Of a stretch of DNA of 64,000 nucleotides, positions 50,758-57,888 are shown in pieces. The translations under genes and the position numbers were made by a program. Position 1 is the stretch's first letter; each line of letters opens with the position of its first letter. The notes beneath the pieces are model-generated. The model made no database searches and had not been told where the DNA came from. It saw only the letters and a program-made list of their open reading frames with translations. Source of the DNA: a virus. Location of the stretch: positions 186,001-250,000 of IMG/VR virus record IMGVR_UViG_3300033992_001502, one strand, 5' to 3'.

Positions 50758-51753
50758 ATGCGATCTACTAAAATAAAGACGTTTTATAATCCAAAGCAGG
50801 TTTTACAAAACGATAAAACTTCAAATTACAGCAAGTCTCCATTAAAGCCTAAGCTTTTATTGGAATACCTTGAAATGCACGGACTAATTGATAATTTTGA
50901 AATTACTTCAGAGTTTAATCCATATTCGAATGCTGATTTCAGAATTGCCCATGAAAAAAGTTACGTGAAAGACTTTTTCAAAGGAAGGGGTCGATACTGT
51001 TCTAATGGATTGTCTTGGTCACCTCAATTCGCTGAATCAATAAGATACACAAACTCTTCGTTGTACTCAGCGATCAGAAATTCAATCGTAAATCCAGATC
51101 AAGTAAGCTTCAGCCCAACCAGTGGATTTCACCATGCTCGCCCAAGCGGAGGCAGCGGTTTCTGTACGTTTAGTGGACAGGTAATTGCATCACTTAAAAT
51201 ATACGAAGAGTTTGGATTAAGCGGAGCGTACTTTGATCTTGACGGTCATTTCGGAAATTCAATTGAGGACAGCCGAACTTTTTGCAAAGACTTAAATAAG
51301 GCAGTTCCTAGAGATTTCAATATTAATCCAATAGGCCATGATGATCGATACTTAGAAGATTTGGCAATTTGGTTGGAACGAACAAAGGCGGCGATCCTTG
51401 CCGGTAAAATTGGCTATGTTGTTTGGTGTCACGGAGCGGATTCTCATGCAGATGACAACTTAGGAAGCCAATGCGAAACTGATTATTGGGTTGCTTGCTC
51501 TACTCTTTTTTGGAGATGGGTAAAAGAAATGGACGAATTATTGGGAAAACCTCTACCGGTTTCATGTGCTCTTTTTGGAGGTTATCGGGATGACCATTAC
51601 GACTCTGTTCTAAGTCTACACACAGCGGATTTCGTTGAATGCATTACTGAATTACTTGGATCCAAGGTTAAATATACTATAGAGGTACAGCCTCGCCAAA
51701 AATTCGGGTACAGTCATGGCAATCGATATAGCAAACGAGAGAGAATGGACTAG
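50758..51753 (+). CDS. Histone-deacetylase-superfamily amidohydrolase
   Basis: A 331-residue protein of the arginase/HDAC fold. Tandem active-site histidines are His125-His126 (SGFHHARPSGG), zinc ligands Asp162 and His164 (FDLDGHFGN) and Asp228 (HGADSHADDNLG), and the catalytic tyrosine is Tyr276 (LFGGYRDD). The set is complete, so the enzyme should be active. Bacterial relatives deacetylate polyamines or acetoin-related amides, or protein lysines. Its presence in a phage is unusual. It is followed by an overlapping 62-codon ORF. Confidence 0.88.
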   Translation: MRSTKIKTFYNPKQVLQNDKTSNYSKSPLKPKLLLEYLEMHGLIDNFEITSEFNPYSNADFRIAHEKSYVKDFFKGRGRYCSNGLSWSPQFAESIRYTNSSLYSAIRNSIVNPDQVSFSPTSGFHHARPSGGSGFCTFSGQVIASLKIYEEFGLSGAYFDLDGHFGNSIEDSRTFCKDLNKAVPRDFNINPIGHDDRYLEDLAIWLERTKAAILAGKIGYVVWCHGADSHADDNLGSQCETDYWVACSTLFWRWVKEMDELLGKPLPVSCALFGGYRDDHYDSVLSLHTADFVECITELLGSKVKYTIEVQPRQKFGYSHGNRYSKRERMD

Positions 51754-51904
51754 AAAGTATAAAGATGTCGATAAAAAAGGAATCACATCCGCCTACTGGA
51801 ATGAAGTCCTAGATATAATTAAGTACTTGGAAAGCAAGGAAGAATACGAAAAGTGCCAAGAGTTATGGGCGTATTACAAAGAGATTACTGGTCATATCAA
51901 ATGA
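51716..51904 (+). CDS. Small uncharacterised protein overlapping the deacetylase gene
   Basis: A 62-residue charged, helical protein (REWTRKYKDVDKKGITSAYW, YLESKEEYEKCQELWAYYKE). Starts 38 nt inside the deacetylase 3' end in another frame. It ends just before a terminator, which supports it being real. Not recognised. Confidence 0.55.
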   Translation: MAIDIANEREWTRKYKDVDKKGITSAYWNEVLDIIKYLESKEEYEKCQELWAYYKEITGHIK

Positions 51905-51914
51905 CTTCACACAA

Positions 51915-51943
51915 CAATCGCCCCATTGGGGCGATTGCTTTTT
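51915..51943. terminator. Bidirectional intrinsic terminator
   Basis: Perfect 10-bp stem CAATCGCCCC/GGGGCGATTG with loop ATT, followed by CTTTTT, between converging genes. Confidence 0.9.
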
Positions 51944-51946
51944 AAA

Positions 51947-52255
51947 TTAAGAATTTAAAGGTTCAGGTGAAGTAGGTTCTTCTTTAGCCTTAACCTTTTT
52001 CCCATTAACTATGTTCTTAACTCCAAGTAGAGCTGCTCCAATTGTAGTGAACATTACTGATTGATTAATAATGTCAATAGACTTGTCTATAAACATTTTG
52101 TCAATGCAACCTAGAAAAAAACAGATTCCTCCAATAAAAATGATGTAAAGTCCAGCGCTTGATGTTCCAGATGTTTTACCGCTGTCGTTTGATGTCATTT
52201 CACCGAATGAAAACTTCTTAATGTCTCCGAGATTTTGAATTTTCATATTAGCCAT
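51947..52255 (-). CDS. Small two-helix membrane protein
   Basis: Start set at ATG 52255 (102 residues), because the longer frame runs back into the metallopeptidase gene. N-terminus MANMKIQNLGDIKKFSFGEM has a weak F-x-x-G-E targeting-like site. Two predicted membrane helices at about 37-55 and 66-84. The C-terminus is charged (KKVKAKEEPTSPEP). Holin-like topology but no family match. Confidence 0.55.
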   Translation of the reverse strand: MANMKIQNLGDIKKFSFGEMTSNDSGKTSGTSSAGLYIIFIGGICFFLGCIDKMFIDKSIDIINQSVMFTTIGAALLGVKNIVNGKKVKAKEEPTSPEPLNS

Positions 52256-52262
52256 GATTTTT

Positions 52263-53060
52263 TTAGTTGACGTAATCTTGAAGTGCCACTTCAAGTGTGT
52301 CTGTGTTCTCAAGTTCTGACGATTGCTCGTCATAGTATTCGTTATATCGTTTCTCTAAAATTGCAGAAGCTTCACCGTATCCTAAATTCTCTAGGATTCG
52401 GATAGCTAACCAGTCAGCTTCTCTCTCCTGTCTCTCGTCGTAAGCTGCCATTCCTCGGTCAGAGCCTCCGTGATTTAGTAGTGAATGCGAAATTTCATGT
52501 GCTTCGATTGCCAACAGATGGTCGTCTCCTAGATTCTGAGACTCAACTTCCTGTCCATCGACGAATATTGTTTTTGAAACCATATCAGCGAAAGCAATTC
52601 CTAAGCTATCAAATATTTTTGCAACTTTTGCATAGAGCTCATCGTCCGAGAAAAGAACAATGACTGTCCATTCGGGATCAATTTCGCTTTTCCAAACCGC
52701 ATCCTCTGCGCTTTCAGATAAGTTATACTTCTTCATTTTTGAAGCACGTTGACCAGTTAAGTCTCTCCATAATTCTCTGACGTCTGGCTGGGCAAGTGTA
52801 TCTGCCTGAACCATTGAGTAAAATTGATTATCTGAATTCTGCATCATTGCGAACCATTCTTCAAGGCTAGGTTTTTTAGACAGAGCCTCAATTCGAGGTT
52901 TTAGTCTTCTAAACATTGGAAATAGCTCAGTTTCGTACTTATCTCCAGTTTGTGGATTACGTCCGAATTTTCTGTTAATATCAAGTTCCGTTAACTTCCT
53001 TAGGGGTCTTGGATTATGATTTTCATTTAACCAATCGCTATATGTTGATAAAAGTTTCAT
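52263..53060 (-). CDS. Zincin metallopeptidase with capsid-targeting peptide
   Basis: A 265-residue protein starting MKLLSTYSDWLNENHNP, an almost ideal targeting peptide with cleavage after LNE. The zinc motif HEISH (His188, Glu189, His192) is followed by EREADWLA, whose Glu is the probable third ligand, as in ImmA/IrrE- and gluzincin-like peptidases. It could cleave a host protein after ejection. Late promoter 7 nt upstream of the ATG. Confidence 0.85.
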   Translation of the reverse strand: MKLLSTYSDWLNENHNPRPLRKLTELDINRKFGRNPQTGDKYETELFPMFRRLKPRIEALSKKPSLEEWFAMMQNSDNQFYSMVQADTLAQPDVRELWRDLTGQRASKMKKYNLSESAEDAVWKSEIDPEWTVIVLFSDDELYAKVAKIFDSLGIAFADMVSKTIFVDGQEVESQNLGDDHLLAIEAHEISHSLLNHGGSDRGMAAYDERQEREADWLAIRILENLGYGEASAILEKRYNEYYDEQSSELENTDTLEVALQDYVN

Positions 53061-53067
53061 TACAGGT

Positions 53068-53075
53068 TTATTTAT
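53068..53075 (-). promoter_or_regulatory. Late-type promoter octamer ATAAATAA (minus)
   Basis: GGGATAAATAAACCTG, 7 nt before the metallopeptidase ATG at 53060; divergent partner of the plus-strand octamer at 53087. Confidence 0.65.
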
Positions 53076-53086
53076 CCCAAGCGCAG

Positions 53087-53094
53087 ATAAATAA
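53087..53094 (+). promoter_or_regulatory. Late-type promoter octamer ATAAATAA (plus)
   Basis: CAGATAAATAACAAGAAAA, 17 nt before the ATG at 53112; the two octamers are 11 nt apart, back to back. Confidence 0.7.
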
Positions 53095-53111
53095 CAAGAA
53101 AATCATAAGTA

Positions 53112-53573
53112 ATGATTCATAAATATCAACAATGGCTTGATGAATCTGAGAAACTAGAGGCAGTTGATACGCCGGTAACACCAGACGCTCCAGTTGAAGC
53201 TCCAGCAGAAGTTCCAGCGGAACCGGTTGCAGAAGTTCCAGCTGAGACTCCAGTTGATGCCGGGATTCCAGCAGAGGCTCCGGTTGAAGACGACACAGCC
53301 GAATCAGAAATTGAAAAGTATCAAGAACTAGACACAGCTAGAAGAGATGCAATTAAAGCCTTTAAAAAGAAACAAGAAGAATTTTTAGAAATTCCTAATG
53401 AGATTCGTAAGAGTCCAGTCGAAGAGGCTGATAAAACAAAGGTCGAGACATTAAAGAGCGAATTAGTTGAACTTAATAAGACAATGAAAGACTCTATTAA
53501 AGCTTGGGACAACTTTAATTCTGAAGCCTTAGGGTTAGCAGATGATGAGACCTCTGAAGAGTACGAACCTTAA
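53112..53573 (+). CDS. Putative internal protein with Pro-Ala-Glu-Val repeats
   Basis: A 153-residue protein beginning MIHKYQQWLDESEKLE, a near-perfect targeting peptide (compare MKTYQEFIAE). Residues 20-65 are imperfect repeats of A-P-V-E-A-P/E-V-P-A, an extended acidic linker. Residues 70-145 are a charged helical hairpin (ARRDAIKAFKKKQEEFLEIP). Not recognised. It resembles small internal head proteins in size and composition. Confidence 0.65.
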   Translation: MIHKYQQWLDESEKLEAVDTPVTPDAPVEAPAEVPAEPVAEVPAETPVDAGIPAEAPVEDDTAESEIEKYQELDTARRDAIKAFKKKQEEFLEIPNEIRKSPVEEADKTKVETLKSELVELNKTMKDSIKAWDNFNSEALGLADDETSEEYEP

Positions 53574-53593
53574 AAAATATCAACTCTGGTAAC

Positions 53594-53782
53594 ATGAAAA
53601 ATTTAGTTAACAGTTTTACGAAATTCGTAAACGAGAGCTGGGATCCAAGTGATGCTTTCTCTGGTGAGACTTCAAACTGTTGCGGTGCTCCTATTATGAT
53701 GGGCGATATTTGCTCTGATTGTAAAGAACATTGTGAAGCAGAAGAAGACGAAGAAGATTACGAAGACGATTATCAACACTAA
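53594..53782 (+). CDS. Small zinc-knuckle protein with capsid-targeting peptide
   Basis: A 62-residue protein: MKNLVNSFTKFVNESWDP (targeting-like, cleavage after VNE), then a CCGAP/CSDC cysteine set and an extremely acidic tail (EEDEEDYEDDY). After removal of the leader only about 46 residues remain. Function unknown. Followed by a terminator. Confidence 0.6.
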   Translation: MKNLVNSFTKFVNESWDPSDAFSGETSNCCGAPIMMGDICSDCKEHCEAEEDEEDYEDDYQH

Positions 53783-53819
53783 TAACGGACTTAGGACCGT
53801 AAAGTTACGCAAGTAACAC

Positions 53820-53858
53820 AAAATCCGAGAAAAGTGTCGCTACCGATCTCGGATTTTT
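53820..53858. terminator. Bidirectional intrinsic terminator
   Basis: Stem AAATCCGAGA/TCTCGGATTT (10 bp) with a 16-nt loop and a T7 run. The stretch from here to 53943 contains no convincing gene. Confidence 0.85.
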
Positions 53859-53943
53859 TTATGTGATTAGAATATTATGGGAAAGGTTTGGGTGTGGCCA
53901 GTGTGATCTAGTGAGTGACTGTACTGGTTACAGTAACCAAATA

Positions 53944-54147
53944 TTAGCCGAATTTTGCAATGCTCTTGTACCGCTTCTTAATATCTTCGATCTCGGCCAT
54001 TGCTGCGTTAAACTTGCCCTTGATCTCATCGTTTACTGTGAAGTCTAATATAACTTGACAGTTCGGGCAAACCGATACAGGATGTTGCATTATGAATTGT
54101 AGGTCGATACCTAATGGAGTTCTACATGCTGGACAAGGTAATGCCAT
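53944..54147 (-). CDS. Zinc-ribbon protein
   Basis: A 67-residue protein with CPAC (5-8) and CPNC (27-30) knuckles separated by 18 residues, then a coiled helix (NDEIKGKFNAAMAEIEDIKK). Likely one bound zinc and dimerisation through the helix. Function unknown; it follows the DUF2589-like gene by 1 nt, in the same operon. Confidence 0.7.
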   Translation of the reverse strand: MALPCPACRTPLGIDLQFIMQHPVSVCPNCQVILDFTVNDEIKGKFNAAMAEIEDIKKRYKSIAKFG

Positions 54148-54148
54148 A

Positions 54149-54862
54149 TTAAGAGGTTTTGTCAGTATGACCTACATCATCTAATTTTTGAATTAACATC
54201 TCAACCAGTCTGGAAACGGCTTCAGGTTTTTCGTCCTTTTTGAATTTAACTTTCACGGTTGCCATGCCAGCTTTGCTATCAGAGTTTGGTGCATTACTGT
54301 CAACTGAAATATTGGTTACAGTATGCGTGTAGTCAGACGCAGTTGAGACTCCAAGCAGTTTGCAAGTCTCGTCGTCTGCTTCACCAGTCTGCGGAATCCT
54401 GTTTTTTAATTGGTAACGCATTAGGGCTTCTCTACATTTTGGGCCAATAACTCCGTCAACTCCATTCTTCTTGGCGCCGGTTTTCCCAAGTAGAGTCTTA
54501 TATGGCTCTCCTAATTTAACTAGAGCCTCTTGAACTCCACGAATAGTTTGATCCTCAATCTTCTTAAAAATCGGTAAAATATTCTCTTTAAGACTGGATG
54601 GTGTCTTATCGTCTGATGCAAGTAATCTGATATCAAAGTCTATTTCCAGTTCTTCTAGTCCCATTGACGAATGGTCAGCTAAGATATAGAGAGGAATTTC
54701 CAAGGTCTTGTCTCCGAGCAAAAATGTTTTAGTCAGAGGTTCGCCTTCCGGTGTAAAGTACTTTGAAATAGTATTAATGTGTTGTCTTTCCTGAATACCG
54801 AGAACGATTAACGCTGCTTCTTGTAGACCGCCGAGTAATTCTTCTAGATTAATTTTAGCCAT
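54149..54862 (-). CDS. DUF2589-like protein with inserted peptidoglycan-binding domain
   Basis: Start at ATG 54862 (237 residues). The N-terminal half (INLEELLGGLQEAALIVLGI, EIPLYILADHSSMGLEELEI) follows the DUF2589 pattern, and the C-terminus (ATVKVKFKKDEKPEAVSRLV) resumes the DUF2589 end. Between them, about 115-175 form a PG_binding_1 domain (TIRGVQEALVKLGEPYKTLL, NGVDGVIGPKCREALMRYQL). DUF2589 proteins are common in Bacteroidetes, function unknown. The insertion suggests a link to the cell wall. Confidence 0.65.
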   Translation of the reverse strand: MAKINLEELLGGLQEAALIVLGIQERQHINTISKYFTPEGEPLTKTFLLGDKTLEIPLYILADHSSMGLEELEIDFDIRLLASDDKTPSSLKENILPIFKKIEDQTIRGVQEALVKLGEPYKTLLGKTGAKKNGVDGVIGPKCREALMRYQLKNRIPQTGEADDETCKLLGVSTASDYTHTVTNISVDSNAPNSDSKAGMATVKVKFKKDEKPEAVSRLVEMLIQKLDDVGHTDKTS

Positions 54863-54914
54863 AGTTGTGCGATTTGTATTAATAATTATACTACTCAAGC
54901 TGAATCGGTTTAAA

Positions 54915-54942
54915 CAAAAAAGAGACCAGATAAACTGGTCTC
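54915..54942 (-). terminator. Intrinsic terminator
   Basis: Minus-strand hairpin GAGACCAG/CTGGTCTC with a 5-nt loop and a T run (A run 54916-54921 on plus), ending the 54970-55566 transcript. Confidence 0.85.
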
Positions 54943-54969
54943 CTTAGGGGTTTATTGTCCGATTACTGA

Positions 54970-55566
54970 TTACTTGTTTGGATCAGCCGTAAGAGGAATT
55001 AAAGTTGGCTCTAACATTTGAGTCAAATAGTCAGAAAGCTTTAACATACCTTCAGTTGCAGGTAATTGCTCAGCGTGTACTTTTACATTGTACTTTGCAG
55101 AGTTATCTGTGCTACGTGTGTTCTCTTTGTGAGTCGCAACTTTACCAGCCATGCTCACCGAGTACTTCATTCCCCAGAATCCGCCAGAAGCAGAAGCTTG
55201 AATTGAAGATTCAGTATCAGTGCTTGATTTGTCTACTTCAGAAGTTTTTACTTCCATTGAGAATTCAATATCAGCTGATGTGATAGCTAATGAAGGAAGT
55301 GGAACTAAAGGTAACATAGGAACCTTTGAGTATAAAGTTTGAACTGTTTGTTCGCCGGTTGTACCGTCAGTAACAACTCGGTTCATTTCTACATCCAAAG
55401 AACGAGCTTGAGTTTTGCCGTCTTTGTCTGTTACGAATGCAACTTCAGAAATATATTTCCACGTTACATCGTTTAATTTTGCTTGCCCTTTTGCCATACC
55501 TACAATCGGAGACACAATAAGGTCTTCAATTGGTAATCCAGCAAATTGTTGTGCGATGTCTGCCAT
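54970..55566 (-). CDS. DUF2589-family protein
   Basis: A 198-residue protein with the DUF2589 pattern: FAGLPIEDLIVSPIVGMAKG, VTWKYISEVAFV, VPMLPLVPLPSLAITSADIE, then a long polar hairpin (TDTESSIQASASGGFWGMKY) and a KYNVKVHAEQLPATEGML end. The family has no established function. Ordinary Ala/Val/Lys codons and its own late promoter and terminator suggest abundant expression. Paralogue of the neighbouring PG-domain-containing protein. Confidence 0.75.
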   Translation of the reverse strand: MADIAQQFAGLPIEDLIVSPIVGMAKGQAKLNDVTWKYISEVAFVTDKDGKTQARSLDVEMNRVVTDGTTGEQTVQTLYSKVPMLPLVPLPSLAITSADIEFSMEVKTSEVDKSSTDTESSIQASASGGFWGMKYSVSMAGKVATHKENTRSTDNSAKYNVKVHAEQLPATEGMLKLSDYLTQMLEPTLIPLTADPNK

Positions 55567-55585
55567 TTGTAATCTGGTTTTTTTA

Positions 55586-55593
55586 TTATTTAT
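55586..55593 (-). promoter_or_regulatory. Late-type promoter octamer ATAAATAA
   Basis: TGGATAAATAATAAAAAAAC on the minus strand, 19 nt from the DUF2589 ATG. Confidence 0.7.
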
Positions 55594-55611
55594 CCAAACA
55601 CAGTTTCATTA

Positions 55612-56265
55612 TTACTTAACCTTGAACCTATATCCTGTCAATTTCTCTACATCAGCTGGTTTAACCTTCCATTTATCAAGACCCACCGGTTTGTCGGGTG
55701 TATTATTAAAAATATAAGCCTCAAACGTTTTTGTCCTCTTAATAAAAATAACTTTCCAACATTTAGTCGGCACTGACGTCGTTCCAATTTTCTTGGCTGC
55801 TCCGACTGAACCGCACCATACCATAACTGAATCGTATTGGCTAGCAAGTTCTCTGGTTCGGACCTCTAATCTTTTCCAGTCTCCAGCATTTAAGGAATGG
55901 TATTGAGGAGCCATGTTTGAAAAGTAGAAGCACTCTTCTTGTAGAACTGGGCTGCACTGGTTATCTGCAGCCGGGCACATGTGACCTCTATCGGTTCCTG
56001 AACCTACATAATCTTCCATAAGATCAGTTTCAGCTGGAAGTAATGGATCTGGCGCGAATCTGTCCTTGCGTGCAACCTTTGAGCCTGGACATTCAAGACG
56101 GGCTTTTGTGTCCCACCATTCAACCTTAAGAGAATAGTGTAACTGCTTACTATAATAAGCAGTATAGCCTTTGTGTTCTAATTTAACAGTAGTTGGCTCT
56201 GGAACAAAGCCAGTAGCCGTAATTAATAAAATTAGTGATACTATGAATAATTTAACGGTTTTCAT
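55612..56265 (-). CDS. Secreted DNA/RNA non-specific endonuclease (NUC1/NucA type)
   Basis: A 217-residue protein with an N-terminal signal peptide (about 1-20, MKTVKLFIVSLILLITATGF). The beta-beta-alpha-metal core has DRGH (92-95, His95 general base) and the magnesium-binding Asn126 in SLNAGD. These enzymes degrade extracellular or periplasmic nucleic acid. A signal peptide on a phage nuclease suggests periplasmic action against incoming rival DNA or release of nucleotides at lysis. It follows the patatin gene by 5 nt. Confidence 0.9.
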   Translation of the reverse strand: MKTVKLFIVSLILLITATGFVPEPTTVKLEHKGYTAYYSKQLHYSLKVEWWDTKARLECPGSKVARKDRFAPDPLLPAETDLMEDYVGSGTDRGHMCPAADNQCSPVLQEECFYFSNMAPQYHSLNAGDWKRLEVRTRELASQYDSVMVWCGSVGAAKKIGTTSVPTKCWKVIFIKRTKTFEAYIFNNTPDKPVGLDKWKVKPADVEKLTGYRFKVK

Positions 56266-56270
56266 ATTCT

Positions 56271-57233
56271 TTATTTAAGGAAATTTTTAATATTAGTCAT
56301 TGTTTTTTTATTACTAATAATATCTTTATTTACTTTATCAACAATGTATTGAGTAGTAGCCGGTCTTGAATCTGACATGTCGCTTTTCTTTTCATCATCA
56401 ATCTCTAATTGAACTCTTAAATACTTTTCTAATATTTGTTGACATTCGTAAACAACTGATTTAGAAGAGGCTTGCATCATAACTGTTGTTATAGGTTGTG
56501 CCCAATTAGCTATACCCCAACTTTCAGTTTTAATACCTAACGATTCTGAATGATTTCCGGTGCCTAACGATAAGCATTCAATATCTTCTATCTTAATACC
56601 CGGTCTTGTTTTAAGAACTTCAGCAACTGCTGCCATTGCTGGATTGTTAATGTAAACACCACCATCCACTAAGATCCGGTCTTTGCCATCAAACACCATT
56701 TCGTATGACGGTAAGTAGGTCGGCGCGGCTGACGTAGCCCGACAAACATCTTTTAATCTAACATCAAATCGTTCTTTAGACCATTTAGCAGTTCTAGTTT
56801 TAAACATAATAACTTCATTGTTCTTTAGGTCATACGAACTAACGATGATAGGCTTTAGTGATTGCGATATCATCATATCACCAAAATAATTTTCCAATAA
56901 ACCGTCTAAACCTTTTGGAGAGAATTTAGGATTAAATACTGAATTAACTCCTCTAATTACTTTAGCTAATATATTTTTACTATAAGGGAAAATAACATTA
57001 CCTTTAGTTGTGTAAAGTTCTATTAGCTGGTCGATTGTTAAATAAGGATTAACTCCGTCTTTCGTACAAGTTAATCCGCATGCAATAATACCGCCAGTTG
57101 AGGTACCTACTATGACATCAAATAATTCGTGTATTTTTTTACCTTGCTGATTTTCAATTTCTTTAAGGATAAGTAATGGAACGATTCCTCTTAATCCACC
57201 ACCGTCTATTGATAATATTCTAACTTTACTCAT
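56271..57233 (-). CDS. Patatin-like phospholipase
   Basis: A 320-residue patatin. Oxyanion loop DGGGLRG (10-16), nucleophile Ser45 in GTSTGG and catalytic Asp190 in DGG complete the Ser-Asp dyad. The closest pattern I know is the CapV-like bacterial patatin group (ILSIDGGGLRG, LLILKEIE, ELFDVIVGTSTGGI). It would hydrolyse membrane phospholipids. Preceded by a late promoter and followed by the secreted nuclease, it may aid lysis; there is no cyclase or nucleotide-sensor gene nearby, so a defence role is not supported here. Confidence 0.9.
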   Translation of the reverse strand: MSKVRILSIDGGGLRGIVPLLILKEIENQQGKKIHELFDVIVGTSTGGIIACGLTCTKDGVNPYLTIDQLIELYTTKGNVIFPYSKNILAKVIRGVNSVFNPKFSPKGLDGLLENYFGDMMISQSLKPIIVSSYDLKNNEVIMFKTRTAKWSKERFDVRLKDVCRATSAAPTYLPSYEMVFDGKDRILVDGGVYINNPAMAAVAEVLKTRPGIKIEDIECLSLGTGNHSESLGIKTESWGIANWAQPITTVMMQASSKSVVYECQQILEKYLRVQLEIDDEKKSDMSDSRPATTQYIVDKVNKDIISNKKTMTNIKNFLK

Positions 57234-57264
57234 ACGTGTATTTTTATTTTTATTTTTTACTAGG

Positions 57265-57272
57265 TTATTTAT
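57265..57272 (-). promoter_or_regulatory. Late-type promoter octamer ATAAATAA
   Basis: GGATAAATAACCTAGTAAAA on the minus strand, 31 nt before the patatin ATG. Confidence 0.7.
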
Positions 57273-57284
57273 CCGGATTTTAAG

Positions 57285-57290
57285 TATAAT
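57285..57290 (+). promoter_or_regulatory. TAAGTATAAT promoter, leaderless spacing
   Basis: TTTTAAGTATAATAACTAT with TATAAT ending exactly 6 nt before ATG 57297; only 12 nt separate it from the divergent late octamer. Confidence 0.7.
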
Positions 57291-57296
57291 AACTAT

Positions 57297-57842
57297 ATGA
57301 AAAAGCTAATACATATCATACTTTTTAGTTTTGCGATTAGCGCAACTGCTCAAGATTCTGAAAATAAAATCTTTTTAGAATTGGTGAATGCTCACAGAGC
57401 AAGTCACGGGCTTAGTCCAGTAGAATACTCAGCTACTCTCGACTCTGCTGTAACTCTTCATGTCAATTGGATGATACGTGCTGACACATTGGAGCACTAC
57501 GAATATCCATTAACTCCAGATGGAATTTACTACACCGGCCCTCTTACCCGAATTGAAAAATTTGATCAGGACTGGAAGAAACACTTTTCACGATATAGTT
57601 TCAGAGAAAATGTCGGTGCTCATTATAAAATCAGCAGTAATTATAACTCACTAAAATCGGTTAACGTTGATAAATCAACCGTTATTATAATATTCAACGA
57701 ATGGGTTAAATCAGCTAGTCATAATGCAGCGCTGCTCGACCCAAAAGTAACAGTAGCAGCATTCGATATAAACGGCGGCTATGATACTCAAAAGAACCGA
57801 TTCTCAGCATACGCAAACTGTCTGTTTGCGGTTAAGCTATAA
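57297..57842 (+). CDS. Secreted CAP-superfamily (SCP/PR1) protein
   Basis: A 181-residue protein with a signal peptide (MKKLIHIILFSFAISATAQ) and a CAP domain: FLELVNAHRASHGLSPVEYS, an ALxxHxxWM-like helix (VTLHVNWMIRADTLEHYEYP), and ENVGAHYKIS with NEWVKSASHNAALLD. Typical CAP histidines appear to be kept. CAP proteins are extracellular; functions in bacteria are mostly unknown. Two CAP genes in one phage segment is unusual. Confidence 0.8.
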   Translation: MKKLIHIILFSFAISATAQDSENKIFLELVNAHRASHGLSPVEYSATLDSAVTLHVNWMIRADTLEHYEYPLTPDGIYYTGPLTRIEKFDQDWKKHFSRYSFRENVGAHYKISSNYNSLKSVNVDKSTVIIIFNEWVKSASHNAALLDPKVTVAAFDINGGYDTQKNRFSAYANCLFAVKL

Positions 57843-57843
57843 C

Positions 57844-57872
57844 AAAAAAGCCGAACTAGGTTCGGCTTTTTT
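57844..57872. terminator. Bidirectional intrinsic terminator
   Basis: Perfect 13-bp stem AAAAAAGCCGAAC/GTTCGGCTTTTTT with loop TAG, between converging genes. Confidence 0.95.
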
Positions 57873-57888
57873 CTGGTGTAAATTAGTA

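Noticed and set aside
53863-54048. Plus-strand ORF of 61 codons opposite the zinc-ribbon gene
   Set aside because: It is antisense to the CPAC/CPNC gene, and its own sequence shows no domain pattern.
56271-57233. Patatin as a CBASS (CapV) effector
   Set aside because: The sequence pattern is CapV-like, but no cGAS/DncV-like cyclase, E1/E2 or other sensor gene is nearby; an antiphage system reading is not supported.
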